Of a DNA stretch of 33,449 nt, positions 25,466 through 32,509 are shown piece by piece. How positions within the stretch are numbered: position 1 is the first letter of the stretch; the number at the start of each line of letters is the position of its first letter. Under the pieces are notes generated by a model. The model saw nothing but the letters and a program-made list of their open reading frames with translations, was not told the origin of the DNA and searched no databases. A program made the translations under genes and the position numbers. This stretch comes from Nonomuraea cypriaca (GTDB lineage: Bacteria > Actinomycetota > Actinomycetes > Streptosporangiales > Streptosporangiaceae): NCBI RefSeq assembly GCF_015645445.1, contig NZ_JADOGI010000115.1, forward strand, positions 1 to 33,449, read 5' to 3'.

Positions 25466-26278
25466 TTATGGCTTGCGTACGATCCCGCACCACTGGTCGA
25501 CCTCGACCGGCAGGCTGCCGTCGTACTCTGGCTCGGGGCGCCACCGTGAGCACGAGACCCACCCCGGTTCCACCATCTCAAGGTCGGCGAAGAACTCGGC
25601 GATCCGCTCGGGGGTCCGCAGCTTGAGCTTCGGCTGGGCGTCGATATTCCACACGCGCACCGCCTCGGCGGTGGCCTCGCCGTTGATCGCCGTGGTGGTG
25701 TTGGCCACCGCCACGTAGCTCCCGGATGGCACCGCGGCCAGCAACCGGTCGATGATCCGCTGCAGCTCATCGTCGTCGCCAATGAAATGCATGACGCCCA
25801 GCAGCATGATCGCCACCGGCTGGGAGAAGTCCAGTGTCCTGGCCGCCTCCCGCAGGATGGTGTCCGGGTCGTGCAAGTCGGCGTCGATGTAGTCGGTGGC
25901 GCCCTGCTCGGAGCTGGTCAGCAGGGCTCGCGCGTGCACCAGCACCAGCGGATCGTTGTCGACGTACACGATCCGCGACTCGGGAGCCACCCGCTGCGCG
26001 ACCTCATGGGTGTTGTCCTGGGTGGGCAATCCGGTGCCGATGTCGAGGAACTGCCGGATCCCCGCCTCGGCGACCAGGTGCCGTACGGCCCGTCCCAGGA
26101 ACAGCCGGTCGGCCTGTGCCAGCTCGATCACCACGGGAAAGATCTTCCGAACCCGTTCCCCGACCTCCCGATCCGCAGCAAAATGATCTTTACCGTTCAG
26201 CCAGTAATTCCAGATCCGTGCCGTGTGCGGCACGTGGGACTGGAGTTTGTCCTCGACGTCGGGTTCGTCGGGCATCAT
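25466..26278 (-). CDS. DUF574-family S-adenosyl-dependent methyltransferase
   Basis: A 270-residue cytoplasmic protein of the actinomycete S-adenosyl methyltransferase family (PF04672 type). HTARIWNYWLNGKDHFAADRE is the family N-terminal signature. FLDIGTGLPTQDNTHE is the cofactor loop, with VYVDNDPLVLVHA as the acidic second strand. VAIMLLGVMHFIGDDDE and PGWVSCSRWRPEP are also typical. The start at 26278 is chosen because GGAAGG lies a few bases upstream; the in-frame ATGs at 26275 and 26308 are alternatives. The physiological target of this large family is mostly unknown. It stands alone here. Confidence 0.88.
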   Translation of the reverse strand: MMPDEPDVEDKLQSHVPHTARIWNYWLNGKDHFAADREVGERVRKIFPVVIELAQADRLFLGRAVRHLVAEAGIRQFLDIGTGLPTQDNTHEVAQRVAPESRIVYVDNDPLVLVHARALLTSSEQGATDYIDADLHDPDTILREAARTLDFSQPVAIMLLGVMHFIGDDDELQRIIDRLLAAVPSGSYVAVANTTTAINGEATAEAVRVWNIDAQPKLKLRTPERIAEFFADLEMVEPGWVSCSRWRPEPEYDGSLPVEVDQWCGIVRKP

Positions 26279-26510
26279 CAATCCTTCCAGGAACGGTGGA
26301 GAAGTCATCAAATCGCCGGATTCCGAGTGTATAGCCGAGGTGATGCCGGCCAGTGGGACACCGCGAACCGTCGGCGTGGATTCTTGGATCCAGGCGGGAC
26401 GGGACGCGGCGGTTCTGCGACAGCCGCGTCGTGGAGACCGTCGAGGAGATGGACGTCGATGTCCTGGAGCGGCTGCGGCGCGCCGGGGGCCATCGCGCAT
26501 CGTGGTCCGC

Positions 26511-26741
26511 CTAATTCGGAGCGATTTGCCAGGTGCCGTCGAAGCTGGCGCAGGGCTCGCCGGACGTGGTCCCGCCGACGGTGTGGTAGCCGGCCGGGAT
26601 CTGGGCCAGGCCGACCCGGCAGATGGTGGTGATCCCCACCGGGTTGGGGGTACGGATGGTCCAGGTGCTGGTGAAGCTGGTGCAAGGGCTGGAGTTACCC
26701 TCGCCGACGATGACGAACCCGCTCGGAACGGCGACCCACAT
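26511..26741 (-). CDS. Small protein with two internal repeats; possibly a truncated secreted protein
   Basis: A 76-codon frame holding two copies of the pattern P-[SA]-G-[FY]-x2-VG, a few residues, then PC-[TA]-SF-x2-TW-x-I-x2-P. The copies (about residues 6-32 and 48-75) differ at many positions, which is evidence of real coding with selection on the protein. A Cys pair and Trp repeat suggest an extracellular beta fold. There is no signal peptide, no alternative start upstream before a TAG, and no clear ribosome site, so it may be the tail of a longer secreted protein that lost its beginning. I do not recognise the family. Confidence 0.4.
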   Translation of the reverse strand: MWVAVPSGFVIVGEGNSSPCTSFTSTWTIRTPNPVGITTICRVGLAQIPAGYHTVGGTTSGEPCASFDGTWQIAPN

Positions 26742-26883
26742 CGAGGACCGGAACGCCTGAGCGGTCGACGGTCTGGACTGACGCTGCCCTCCGCACGGCT
26801 GCGGACGGTGGTGGCGTCGGCAGCCTGGGCGGAATTCGAAATCCGCTTTTACCTTGCGGACCGCGTCACGATTCTATGGCCGG

Positions 26884-27852
26884 TCACAACCTGCCGAGGG
26901 CCTTGGCCAGCGCAGTCGCGGTGGAGGCGATCACCTTGTCATCGTGCGGGGTGTTGTTGAGGTTGCGGTTGGTGAACACCGACAGGATGATCGGCGCGTT
27001 CGATCCGGGTGTCCAGACGATCGCCACGTCGTTGGCGGTGCCGTAGTTGCTCGCGCCGCCGGTGCCGGTCTTGTCGCCGACCGTCCAGTCCTTGGGGAGT
27101 CCCGCCCGGATCCGGTTGATGCCGGTGAGGCTGGCCTTCAGCCAGCCGACCAGCCGCGCTCGGTCGTGGGTGTGGAGGGTCTTACCGGTGGTGAGCTTGG
27201 TGAAGGTCTGTGCGGCCGCCGCGGGGGTGGTGGTGTCGCGCTCTTCACCGGGCTTCCACTCGGTCAGCGTGGGCTCCGGTCGGTCCAGGCGACTCGTCCG
27301 ATCACCGGTGGCGCGGAAGAACTCGGTCAGCCCGTGCGGCCCGCCGATCTGCTTCAGCAGCGTGTTGCCCGCGAAGCCGTCCGATTTGGTGATCCCGGCG
27401 CGGCACAGCTGTGCAGGTGTCATGCCGGTGTCGGTGTATTCGGTGGTTTCTGGGGAGTTCGCGGTCAGCTCGGCCATCTCGGCAGGCTTCCAGCGAATCA
27501 CCTTGTCCATCAGCCCGGGGTCGCTGGTGCGCGCTTTGTGCAGCACTGCCGCGCACGCGAACACCTTGAACATGGAGTTGAACGGGAAGCGCTCGCCGGC
27601 CCGGTAGCCGACCGTTCTACCGGTCCCCAGGTCGATGCCCACCGCGCCGATACGCCCGTCGTAGGACTTCTCGAGTTCCTGCAGCGTCTTGTTCAGGTCG
27701 GAGCCGGAGAGGGCGTTGCTCCCCGTCCGGGCGGAGACGCTGGTGGTGCTCGTCTCGCCGGTGACGGCACCCGCCGCATAGGCAGGGCCGCCCAACAGCA
27801 CGGCAGCAGTCAGTGTCACGACCGCTAGTCGCAGTCGGAGATGTCGTGTCAT
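26884..27852 (-). CDS. bla: Class A beta-lactamase with SDG motif
   Basis: A 322-residue secreted serine hydrolase that should open beta-lactam rings. Residues 1-26 form a signal peptide (ending AYA). Ser93-x-x-Lys96 (FNSMFK) is the active-site motif (Ambler 70-73), and Lys261-Thr-Gly is the KTG box. Cys100 and Cys150 fall at Ambler 77 and 123, the disulfide pair of TEM-type enzymes. The second motif reads Ser157-Asp158-Gly159 instead of SDN, as in Mycobacterium tuberculosis BlaC. In the omega loop Glu193 (Ambler 166) is kept, but the usual Asn170 is Thr197. These changes may alter substrate range and inhibitor response. No BlaI/BlaR gene is adjacent. An AT-rich upstream region carries a palindrome. 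Confidence 0.92.
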   Translation of the reverse strand: MTRHLRLRLAVVTLTAAVLLGGPAYAAGAVTGETSTTSVSARTGSNALSGSDLNKTLQELEKSYDGRIGAVGIDLGTGRTVGYRAGERFPFNSMFKVFACAAVLHKARTSDPGLMDKVIRWKPAEMAELTANSPETTEYTDTGMTPAQLCRAGITKSDGFAGNTLLKQIGGPHGLTEFFRATGDRTSRLDRPEPTLTEWKPGEERDTTTPAAAAQTFTKLTTGKTLHTHDRARLVGWLKASLTGINRIRAGLPKDWTVGDKTGTGGASNYGTANDVAIVWTPGSNAPIILSVFTNRNLNNTPHDDKVIASTATALAKALGRL

Positions 27853-27913
27853 GCCGAAGAGAAGATCATAAAATATCCAAGGGCGTCCAATACTGATATG
27901 GATGACCCCGCCA

Positions 27914-27933
27914 TATCGATATGGATATCGATA
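27914..27933. promoter_or_regulatory. 20-bp palindrome upstream of the beta-lactamase gene
   Basis: TATCGATAT (27914-27922) and ATATCGATA (27925-27933) are perfect inverted arms around GG. The site lies 62-81 bases before the bla ATG in an AT-rich island of a GC-rich window. A related GATATGGAT occurs twice, at 27896-27904 and 27918-27926. On the coding strand TTGGAC and TATGAT occur between the palindrome and the ATG, but only 14 bases apart. An operator function is likely; the binding protein is unknown. Confidence 0.5.
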
Positions 27934-27975
27934 GTCGTCTCAAGCGCACCTGACGCCAGTACTGGTCTTGCTTTC

Positions 27976-28360
27976 TCATTTGAAGTGGCGGGTTTCGGGG
28001 AACGGGACGTCGGCAGAGGTGTAGCCGTGCTCGCACAGAACTCGTCCATCGCGGCCAGGCCCGCGCTCATGACCCCCCGGTCCGAGGCGGCGAGTCGTAG
28101 TAGCCCCGGCTCGCGACCAGGACGCTCTCGAAACACGTGTAGCGGTCGATGGTCTCCTGATCCGCGCCCGGAAACGGGACCGCCGATCGGGACATCCCGA
28201 CGGAGAACTCCGGCACCACCAGGCCGCAGTCGCCCTGGTCAGCCTCGACGTCGTAGCGGGCTCACAGTTCCGCGATCACCTGCTCGGCAGGCGTCGAGAA
28301 CAGGTCCACACCAAGCAGGAACACACTGATCTTGTCATGGAAAGGGTCCGTGGTCAGGGT
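27976..28360 (-). pseudogene. Decayed gene for a small actinomycete protein of unknown function
   Basis: Reading leftward, one frame gives ISVFLLGVDLFSTPAEQVI, then hits an in-frame TGA (28262-28264). It continues with ARYDVEADQGDCGLVVPEF and CFESVLVASRGYYDSP. The protein-like text then moves to a second frame (SDRGVMSAGLAAMDEF) and to a third (CEHGYTSADVPFPETRHFK), ending at TGA 27976-27978. The pattern of one nonsense codon plus two frame changes indicates decay rather than a sequencing slip alone. The opening resembles small hypothetical proteins that I recall from Streptomyces-like genomes. No start codon is certain. Confidence 0.55.
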
Positions 28361-28422
28361 TGTGACAGGTTGAATGAGAAGCGGTCCGAAGTTGTCCCGT
28401 GGAAGGTGGCGGTTTCTTGGTG

Positions 28423-29082
28423 TCAGGCCCGGTTTCCCGCTCCCCAGTAGAACGGCCCAGATGTTGAGTGAATCTTGATGCGCCATCCGATCCGCTCGAG
28501 CTGTCGTTCGAGATTCGGCGGTTGGTGCGGGACTTTGACGATCCGGTAGGCGGTCCCGTCCATGAGCTGGCGTTGTATGGTCGCGGATTGCTCGCCCTCG
28601 ATGAGTTCGTCGGCGGTCCGGTAGCCGTCGTCGACGAAGAATACCCGCCCCTCCGGTTTCAGGCAGTCGGCCACCAGCGACCAGAAGGACGCGAAGCGTT
28701 CGGCGGGAACGTGTGACAGCCAGAACCCGAAGAAGACGACGTCGTAGCGACGGTCCGGCTGCCAGCGGAACAGGTCGGCTGACACGAAGCGCACCCGCTC
28801 GTCCTCGCCCACCCGCGTCGAGGCGATGGCGAGCATTTCCGGGGACGCGTCCAAGGCGGTGACATCTGTGGCGTGCTGGAGCAGTTGGGTGGTCCATCTG
28901 CCTGGACCGCAGGCGAGTTCGAGCACGCTGCCGGTCGGCCGGAACGCATCGAGCGCCGCCGACAGCTCAGCGCCTCCGGGAAAGGGTAGAGCGTGGCGCT
29001 CGTACTCGGCGGCAATCGCCCGGTAGTAGACGACCTGTTCGTCGAGGAGTTCTTGCAGGTTCCCGCCATCAGCCGATTTCAT
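28423..29082 (-). CDS. Class I SAM-dependent methyltransferase
   Basis: A 219-residue cytoplasmic methyltransferase. The cofactor motif I is VLELACGPGRWT (about 53-64), the acidic strand 2 is VTALDASPEMLAIA, and motif II lies in FVSADLFRWQPDRRYDVVFF. Motif III follows as LKPEGRVFFVDDG. The substrate region is variable and gives no hint of the acceptor. It begins 11 bases after a truncated HD-domain gene on the same strand. The C-terminal text (PFYWGAGNRA) is complete and typical of this group. Confidence 0.87.
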   Translation of the reverse strand: MKSADGGNLQELLDEQVVYYRAIAAEYERHALPFPGGAELSAALDAFRPTGSVLELACGPGRWTTQLLQHATDVTALDASPEMLAIASTRVGEDERVRFVSADLFRWQPDRRYDVVFFGFWLSHVPAERFASFWSLVADCLKPEGRVFFVDDGYRTADELIEGEQSATIQRQLMDGTAYRIVKVPHQPPNLERQLERIGWRIKIHSTSGPFYWGAGNRA

Positions 29083-29092
29083 GGATCGACTA

Positions 29093-29281
29093 TCACAAAA
29101 TCATTCGCCGGGTTGCAACACCGACAAGGTCGACGTCTTCTTTATCGAAGGCGATCCCGTGTGCTGTGCCGTACGCCGCTCCCCACAGGTAGGAGCGGAC
29201 GCAGTGGTTGAACAGCGCGGGCGAGTAGAAACGAATGGCCACCGACAGCGCCGCCGCGGCGGCGGGAGTCTCCGGAAACAT
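29093..29281 (-). pseudogene. Truncated HD-domain protein (N-terminal part)
   Basis: The 62-codon frame reads FPETPAAAAALSVAIRFYSP, then LFNHCVRSYLWGAAYGTAHG and IAFDKED. This matches the opening of cyanamide-hydratase-like HD proteins, where NHxxRSYLWG holds the first metal His. The next expected segment (ALLHDLG with the HD pair) is missing; the frame instead ends in ATRRMIL and a stop. The methyltransferase gene starts 11 bases later. A deletion joining the two genes is the simplest explanation. Confidence 0.6.
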
Positions 29282-29402
29282 GGGTCCAGGTTTTCATCTG
29301 GTCGTCAGGTCTCGATGTCCGACTTTGGCCGCATGCCAGCGGTGGTACCCGATGCGGGGGCCGCGCTGATCAAACCCGCGCCGTTGCGCCCAGCCGATAG
29401 CC

Positions 29403-29867
29403 CTACCTTGGCGGATCGTTGACCTTGAGCTTGTCTCCCGTGTTGGAGACGAAGATGACCAGCAGCTTCGCCGGTTGCGTCCGGCTGGTGTTCTCCGTGA
29501 GCACATGGTGGGCGCCCGGCTGCTCGACCCAGTTCTCGCCTTGTCGGTACGTACGCACCGGCTCGCCACCGAGCCGGCTGCGCACAATGCCCTCGAGTAC
29601 GTAGGCGTAGACGAAAGCCTTGCCGTGCCGATGTGGCGCCGCGCGTGCGGCGGGCGGGAAGTTCACGATCGCCGAGGTGAACGTCTTGCCCTTGACATTT
29701 GGAAGCGCCTGTTCCAAGAGAGGCGACAGCGTCTCGGACGGTGGCTGCGAAACCGTGGCGGCCACTGGCACCTGGCCGGTCGCACGCTCTGCGGTGGGTG
29801 CGTATGCGACGGACGCGGCCACCATGCCGGCAGCCAGAAGGCCACCGGCGAACCGTACTCGGATCAT
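29403..29867 (-). CDS. Secreted single-domain cupin protein
   Basis: A 154-residue exported protein. The coding strand shows AGGAGAG before the ATG. Residues 1-30 are a signal peptide. The cupin core has motif 1 as APHRHGKAFVYAYVLEG (two His plus a following Glu) and motif 2 as GENWVEQPGAHHVLTENTS, so a metal site is likely. Similar secreted cupins are common in soil bacteria; most have no assigned role. It is monocistronic as far as visible, with 120 bases of featureless sequence after its stop. Confidence 0.85.
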   Translation of the reverse strand: MIRVRFAGGLLAAGMVAASVAYAPTAERATGQVPVAATVSQPPSETLSPLLEQALPNVKGKTFTSAIVNFPPAARAAPHRHGKAFVYAYVLEGIVRSRLGGEPVRTYRQGENWVEQPGAHHVLTENTSRTQPAKLLVIFVSNTGDKLKVNDPPR

Positions 29868-30092
29868 GACGGCTCTCCTATCCTGTTTGGACCTTTGAGG
29901 CGCACCGGGTGATCGCGAGGCCTCCCGGATTCCGCCCCCACACCTGGGGATGGGGCTCGGTCAGGAGGAGTGATGATTACGCTGTCCCGGCATTTACGAG
30001 CCTAACCACGGGCGAATTCAAGCCTTGGTGATGGTCTGCTCAAGTGCAGCCGAGCCGATACAACGTCGCCGACAACTGAGCCGGCCTGCCGG

Positions 30093-31016
30093 CTATTCGC
30101 CTTCCGTGACCCGGATGATCGTCTTGCCGGGGGTGCGCTGGGCGGGCGCGAACGCGGAGGGCGCCTCGGCGAGCGTCCGCACGGCCCCGACGATCGGGCG
30201 GAGCCGTCCGTCCCGGACCCGCTGTGCCAGGTCCGCGAGCCGGGCACGATCGGACTCGACGACGAAGAAGATCGCCTGCCCGTCACGGGGCCGGACCGTG
30301 GGTGGCGAGACGATGGTGACGAGCGTGCCGCCGGTGCGCACCAGCGCGGCCGAGCGGTCCAGGATGTCACCGCCGATCACGTCGAACACCACGTCGACCT
30401 GACCGGCATCTTCAAGGGGATCGGCCTGCAGATCCAAGAAGGCATCCACGCCGAGACCGAGTGCTGTGTCCCTGTCGCCGGCCCTGCCGGTGCCGATCAC
30501 TCGGGCTCCTGCCTCGCGTGCGAGCTGCACCGCGATAGAACCAACACCTCCCGCGATGCCGTGGATCAGGACGGTCTGGCCGGCAGCCAGGCGGCCGTGG
30601 TCGAACAGGCCCTGCCACGCGGTCAGTCCTGAGATGGGCAGTGCGGCGGCCACGGTGTGGTCGACGTCGGCCGGCAGCGGCGCGAGGTTGCGGGCTTCCA
30701 CCGCCACGTACTCAGCCAGCGAGCCGTTGCGGGTCCAGTCGGTCAGCCCGAACACCCGCTGGCCGACGGTCAGGCCGGTTGTTCCGTATCCCAGCTCGGC
30801 GACGGTACCCGACACCTCATGCCCGGGCACACTGGGCGTCCGGTCGTGGCCGGCGCGATCGGACCACGTTCCCGGCCAGTCGAGCTCTCCGGGGGTGAAC
30901 CCTGCGGCATGCACCCGGACGACGACGTCGTTCTCGGCGGCGTGCGGGTACGGCTCTTCCGTCAGGGAAAGCCCGGCCAGACCGGCGGCGCGGTCTCGAA
31001 CGGTGATGGCTTGCAT
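30093..31016 (-). CDS. Zinc-independent MDR: quinone oxidoreductase-like NADPH-dependent enzyme
   Basis: A 307-residue medium-chain dehydrogenase/reductase. The N-terminal GroES-like domain has VRVHAAGFTPGELDWPG and PSVPGHEVSGTVAELG. The catalytic zinc ligands of alcohol dehydrogenases are not all present, so it belongs to the QOR-type subgroup. The cofactor domain has AALPISGLTAWQGLFDHG and the nucleotide motif HGIAGGVGSIAVQLA. VFDVIGGDILDRSAALVR is the usual substrate-side helix. It likely reduces a quinone or enone with NADPH. A small stem (AGCCGG/CCGGCT, 30079-30094) overlaps its stop and may aid termination. Confidence 0.88.
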   Translation of the reverse strand: MQAITVRDRAAGLAGLSLTEEPYPHAAENDVVVRVHAAGFTPGELDWPGTWSDRAGHDRTPSVPGHEVSGTVAELGYGTTGLTVGQRVFGLTDWTRNGSLAEYVAVEARNLAPLPADVDHTVAAALPISGLTAWQGLFDHGRLAAGQTVLIHGIAGGVGSIAVQLAREAGARVIGTGRAGDRDTALGLGVDAFLDLQADPLEDAGQVDVVFDVIGGDILDRSAALVRTGGTLVTIVSPPTVRPRDGQAIFFVVESDRARLADLAQRVRDGRLRPIVGAVRTLAEAPSAFAPAQRTPGKTIIRVTEGE

Positions 31017-31115
31017 GACGGGTCCTCGCTCGTGGTGGAGATATCGAACAGGACGAACGTACAGGCGTTCTCCTCCCGAACGTGTCCTGCCACGATGTAA
31101 CGCGCGGATCTGTTC

Positions 31116-31540
31116 TCAGACGACCGCGCCGTTGGCGTCGCACGCCACCAGCCGCACCCGTGTACCCATGCCCAGGCAACGCAAGGCACGGTCGATGGAC
31201 GCGTGCCGCTGGGCGCTGGCGATCAGCGGGATGCGCGGCGCTCCCCACAACCGTCCGCCTCGGCATCCCACCCCCGCGCGGCCAGGAGCCGGTGCCGCGC
31301 CGCGGCCAGAGCCGTGAACGCGGCCATCTGGGTGCCCGTCGTGAACCCCGCCGACGTCTCAGCGGGAGGCCGAGCAGATCGACCAGCCAGCCCGCGCAAG
31401 TGTCCTCGATGACGCAGACCGCCGCCCGCACGAGTACCGCGGACCTGGTTGGTCGACAGCGGTCCGGCCACCCGGGCCATGTCGTCCCAGTGCTGCACGA
31501 TGGCGGGGATGGGCCCAGGCTGTTGAACGCTCCCCAACCG
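31116..31540 (-). pseudogene. Fragment of a group II PLP-dependent amino-acid decarboxylase, multiply frameshifted
   Basis: Successive frames on the minus strand carry connected pieces of one protein: IVQHWDDMARVAGPLSTNQ; VCVIEDTCAGWLVDLLGLP; AETSAGFTTGTQMAAFTALA plus AARHRLLAARGWDAEADG; and WGAPRIPLIASAQRHASIDR followed by ALRCLGMGTRVRLVACDANG. This is the order seen in aromatic-amino-acid/glutamate decarboxylase-type proteins, up to the region before the PLP lysine. Three frame changes and the missing C-terminal half (stop at 31116-31118) mark it as dead. 31541-31678 upstream holds a further protein-like frame (WLNVVSDKVMGLGGLVVPG) that I cannot assign. Confidence 0.7.
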
Positions 31541-31678
31541 TTGGTGGCGCGTGTCCCGGTGGTCAGGCCGCCTGCCGGAATCGCGGTGCCGCGCAACGTG
31601 CCGGGCACCACCAGCCCGCCCAGCCCCATCACCTTGTCCGAGACGACGTTCAGCCAGGTGGGCGCACCGGCTACCGCA

Positions 31679-32089
31679 CTAGCAGGCGCCGACCCATTCG
31701 ACCTTGAAGATGTTGACGGTTTCCTTTCTGGTGAATTTCTTGATGGTCGTGCCGTCGCCCGGGGGATGCAGACAGCCGGTCGTCTTGGATCCGCCGAAAT
31801 AATTGTAAGTGAAGCGGATGTGGTCGGCGCCGGAGACTCTATACCCGTTGTTCCTGATCCACGACGACCCTCCGTTGAACGTGTGGGTGCGATTCACGTT
31901 CCCGCTGTACTGCCAGAGGGGGTACCTGGGTGGGCTATAGATGCAGAAGTTTCCGCGCTTGCACCTGTCCACCGGGATATCGTCAGCCGATATCGCTATG
32001 GTGGCCTGCGCGGGGGCGGCTGCCAGTGTCAACGTCAGGAAGGTTCCGGTGCCGAGTGAGATGACGGCTTCCTTGAGGTGTTTGAACAT
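31679..32089 (-). CDS. Secreted peptidase-inhibitor family I36-like protein
   Basis: A 136-residue small exported protein. Residues 1-29 are a signal peptide (ending AQA). The mature part has CKRGNFCIYSPPRYPLWQYS, which fits the C-x-x-G-x-F-C-[IL]-Y pattern of actinomycete I36 proteins such as the Streptomyces metalloproteinase inhibitor. Cysteines near TTGCLH and the C-terminal Cys could form disulfides. It is preceded by a perfect TATAAT box, but the ribosome site is weak. The role as a protease inhibitor is inferred from the family; some members may be cell-wall or developmental proteins. Confidence 0.75.
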   Translation of the reverse strand: MFKHLKEAVISLGTGTFLTLTLAAAPAQATIAISADDIPVDRCKRGNFCIYSPPRYPLWQYSGNVNRTHTFNGGSSWIRNNGYRVSGADHIRFTYNYFGGSKTTGCLHPPGDGTTIKKFTRKETVNIFKVEWVGAC

Positions 32090-32122
32090 GGCTACCGTTC
32101 TACAGGACGCCGATATCGTTCG

Positions 32123-32128
32123 ATTATA
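32123..32128 (-). promoter_or_regulatory. Candidate -10 box for the I36 gene
   Basis: On the minus strand these bases read TATAAT, 33 bases before the ATG at 32089, in a locally AT-rich patch. No good -35 box is seen 17 bases upstream, so activation by a regulator may be needed. Confidence 0.4.
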
Positions 32129-32265
32129 GATCGCCTATAGGAAGCGCCGCTCTTTCCTCGGTGCCCGTGTACAACTGATCCCTGCGCCTGCCGCGTGGGG
32201 CCGATATCGGGCGAAATCATGATGTAGCGCAAATACTCTGCGACATAGAGCGCCCTCACAAACGA

Positions 32266-32299
32266 AATCGCCGACCCTCCCGAAGGAGGATCGGCGATT
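32266..32299 (-). terminator. Rho-independent terminator with TTCG tetraloop
   Basis: Read on the minus strand, a 15-bp stem closes on C-TTCG-G, an exceptionally stable tetraloop. One position is a G-U pair in this strand but a C-A mismatch in the other, which fixes the direction. TCGTTTGT follows, a partial T tract. It lies about 210 bases after the AraC-type gene and before the I36 gene. 32300-32509 contains no gene that I can support. Confidence 0.8.
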
Positions 32300-32509
32300 C
32301 GGCCCACGATCATGGCAGACAGAGATGAGTTTGCATCGATCCCATGGCAGGAGAGGCGTACATCGGCCTCTACGTGAACAACGCCGAGCTTGCATCACCG
32401 GGACGGCTGCGCCGCCGTACAGCTACAGCCCTCACGATCGCCACCTGCTCGTGCCCCGTCGGCGGAGCGCACCACCAGCACCGGGTCGCGCTGGTCGGCG
32501 GAGATCAGG

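Noticed and set aside
26374..26515. Plus-strand frame ending in VVETVEEMDVDVLERLRRAGG and a TAA at about 26513-26515
   Set aside because: It looks helical and possibly a remnant, but has no start, no partner sequence and no family likeness that I can defend.
27849..28136. A 95-codon minus-strand frame as an independent gene
   Set aside because: Only part of it is protein-like, and that part fits as one frame of the decayed gene at 27976-28360; the rest runs through the bla promoter.
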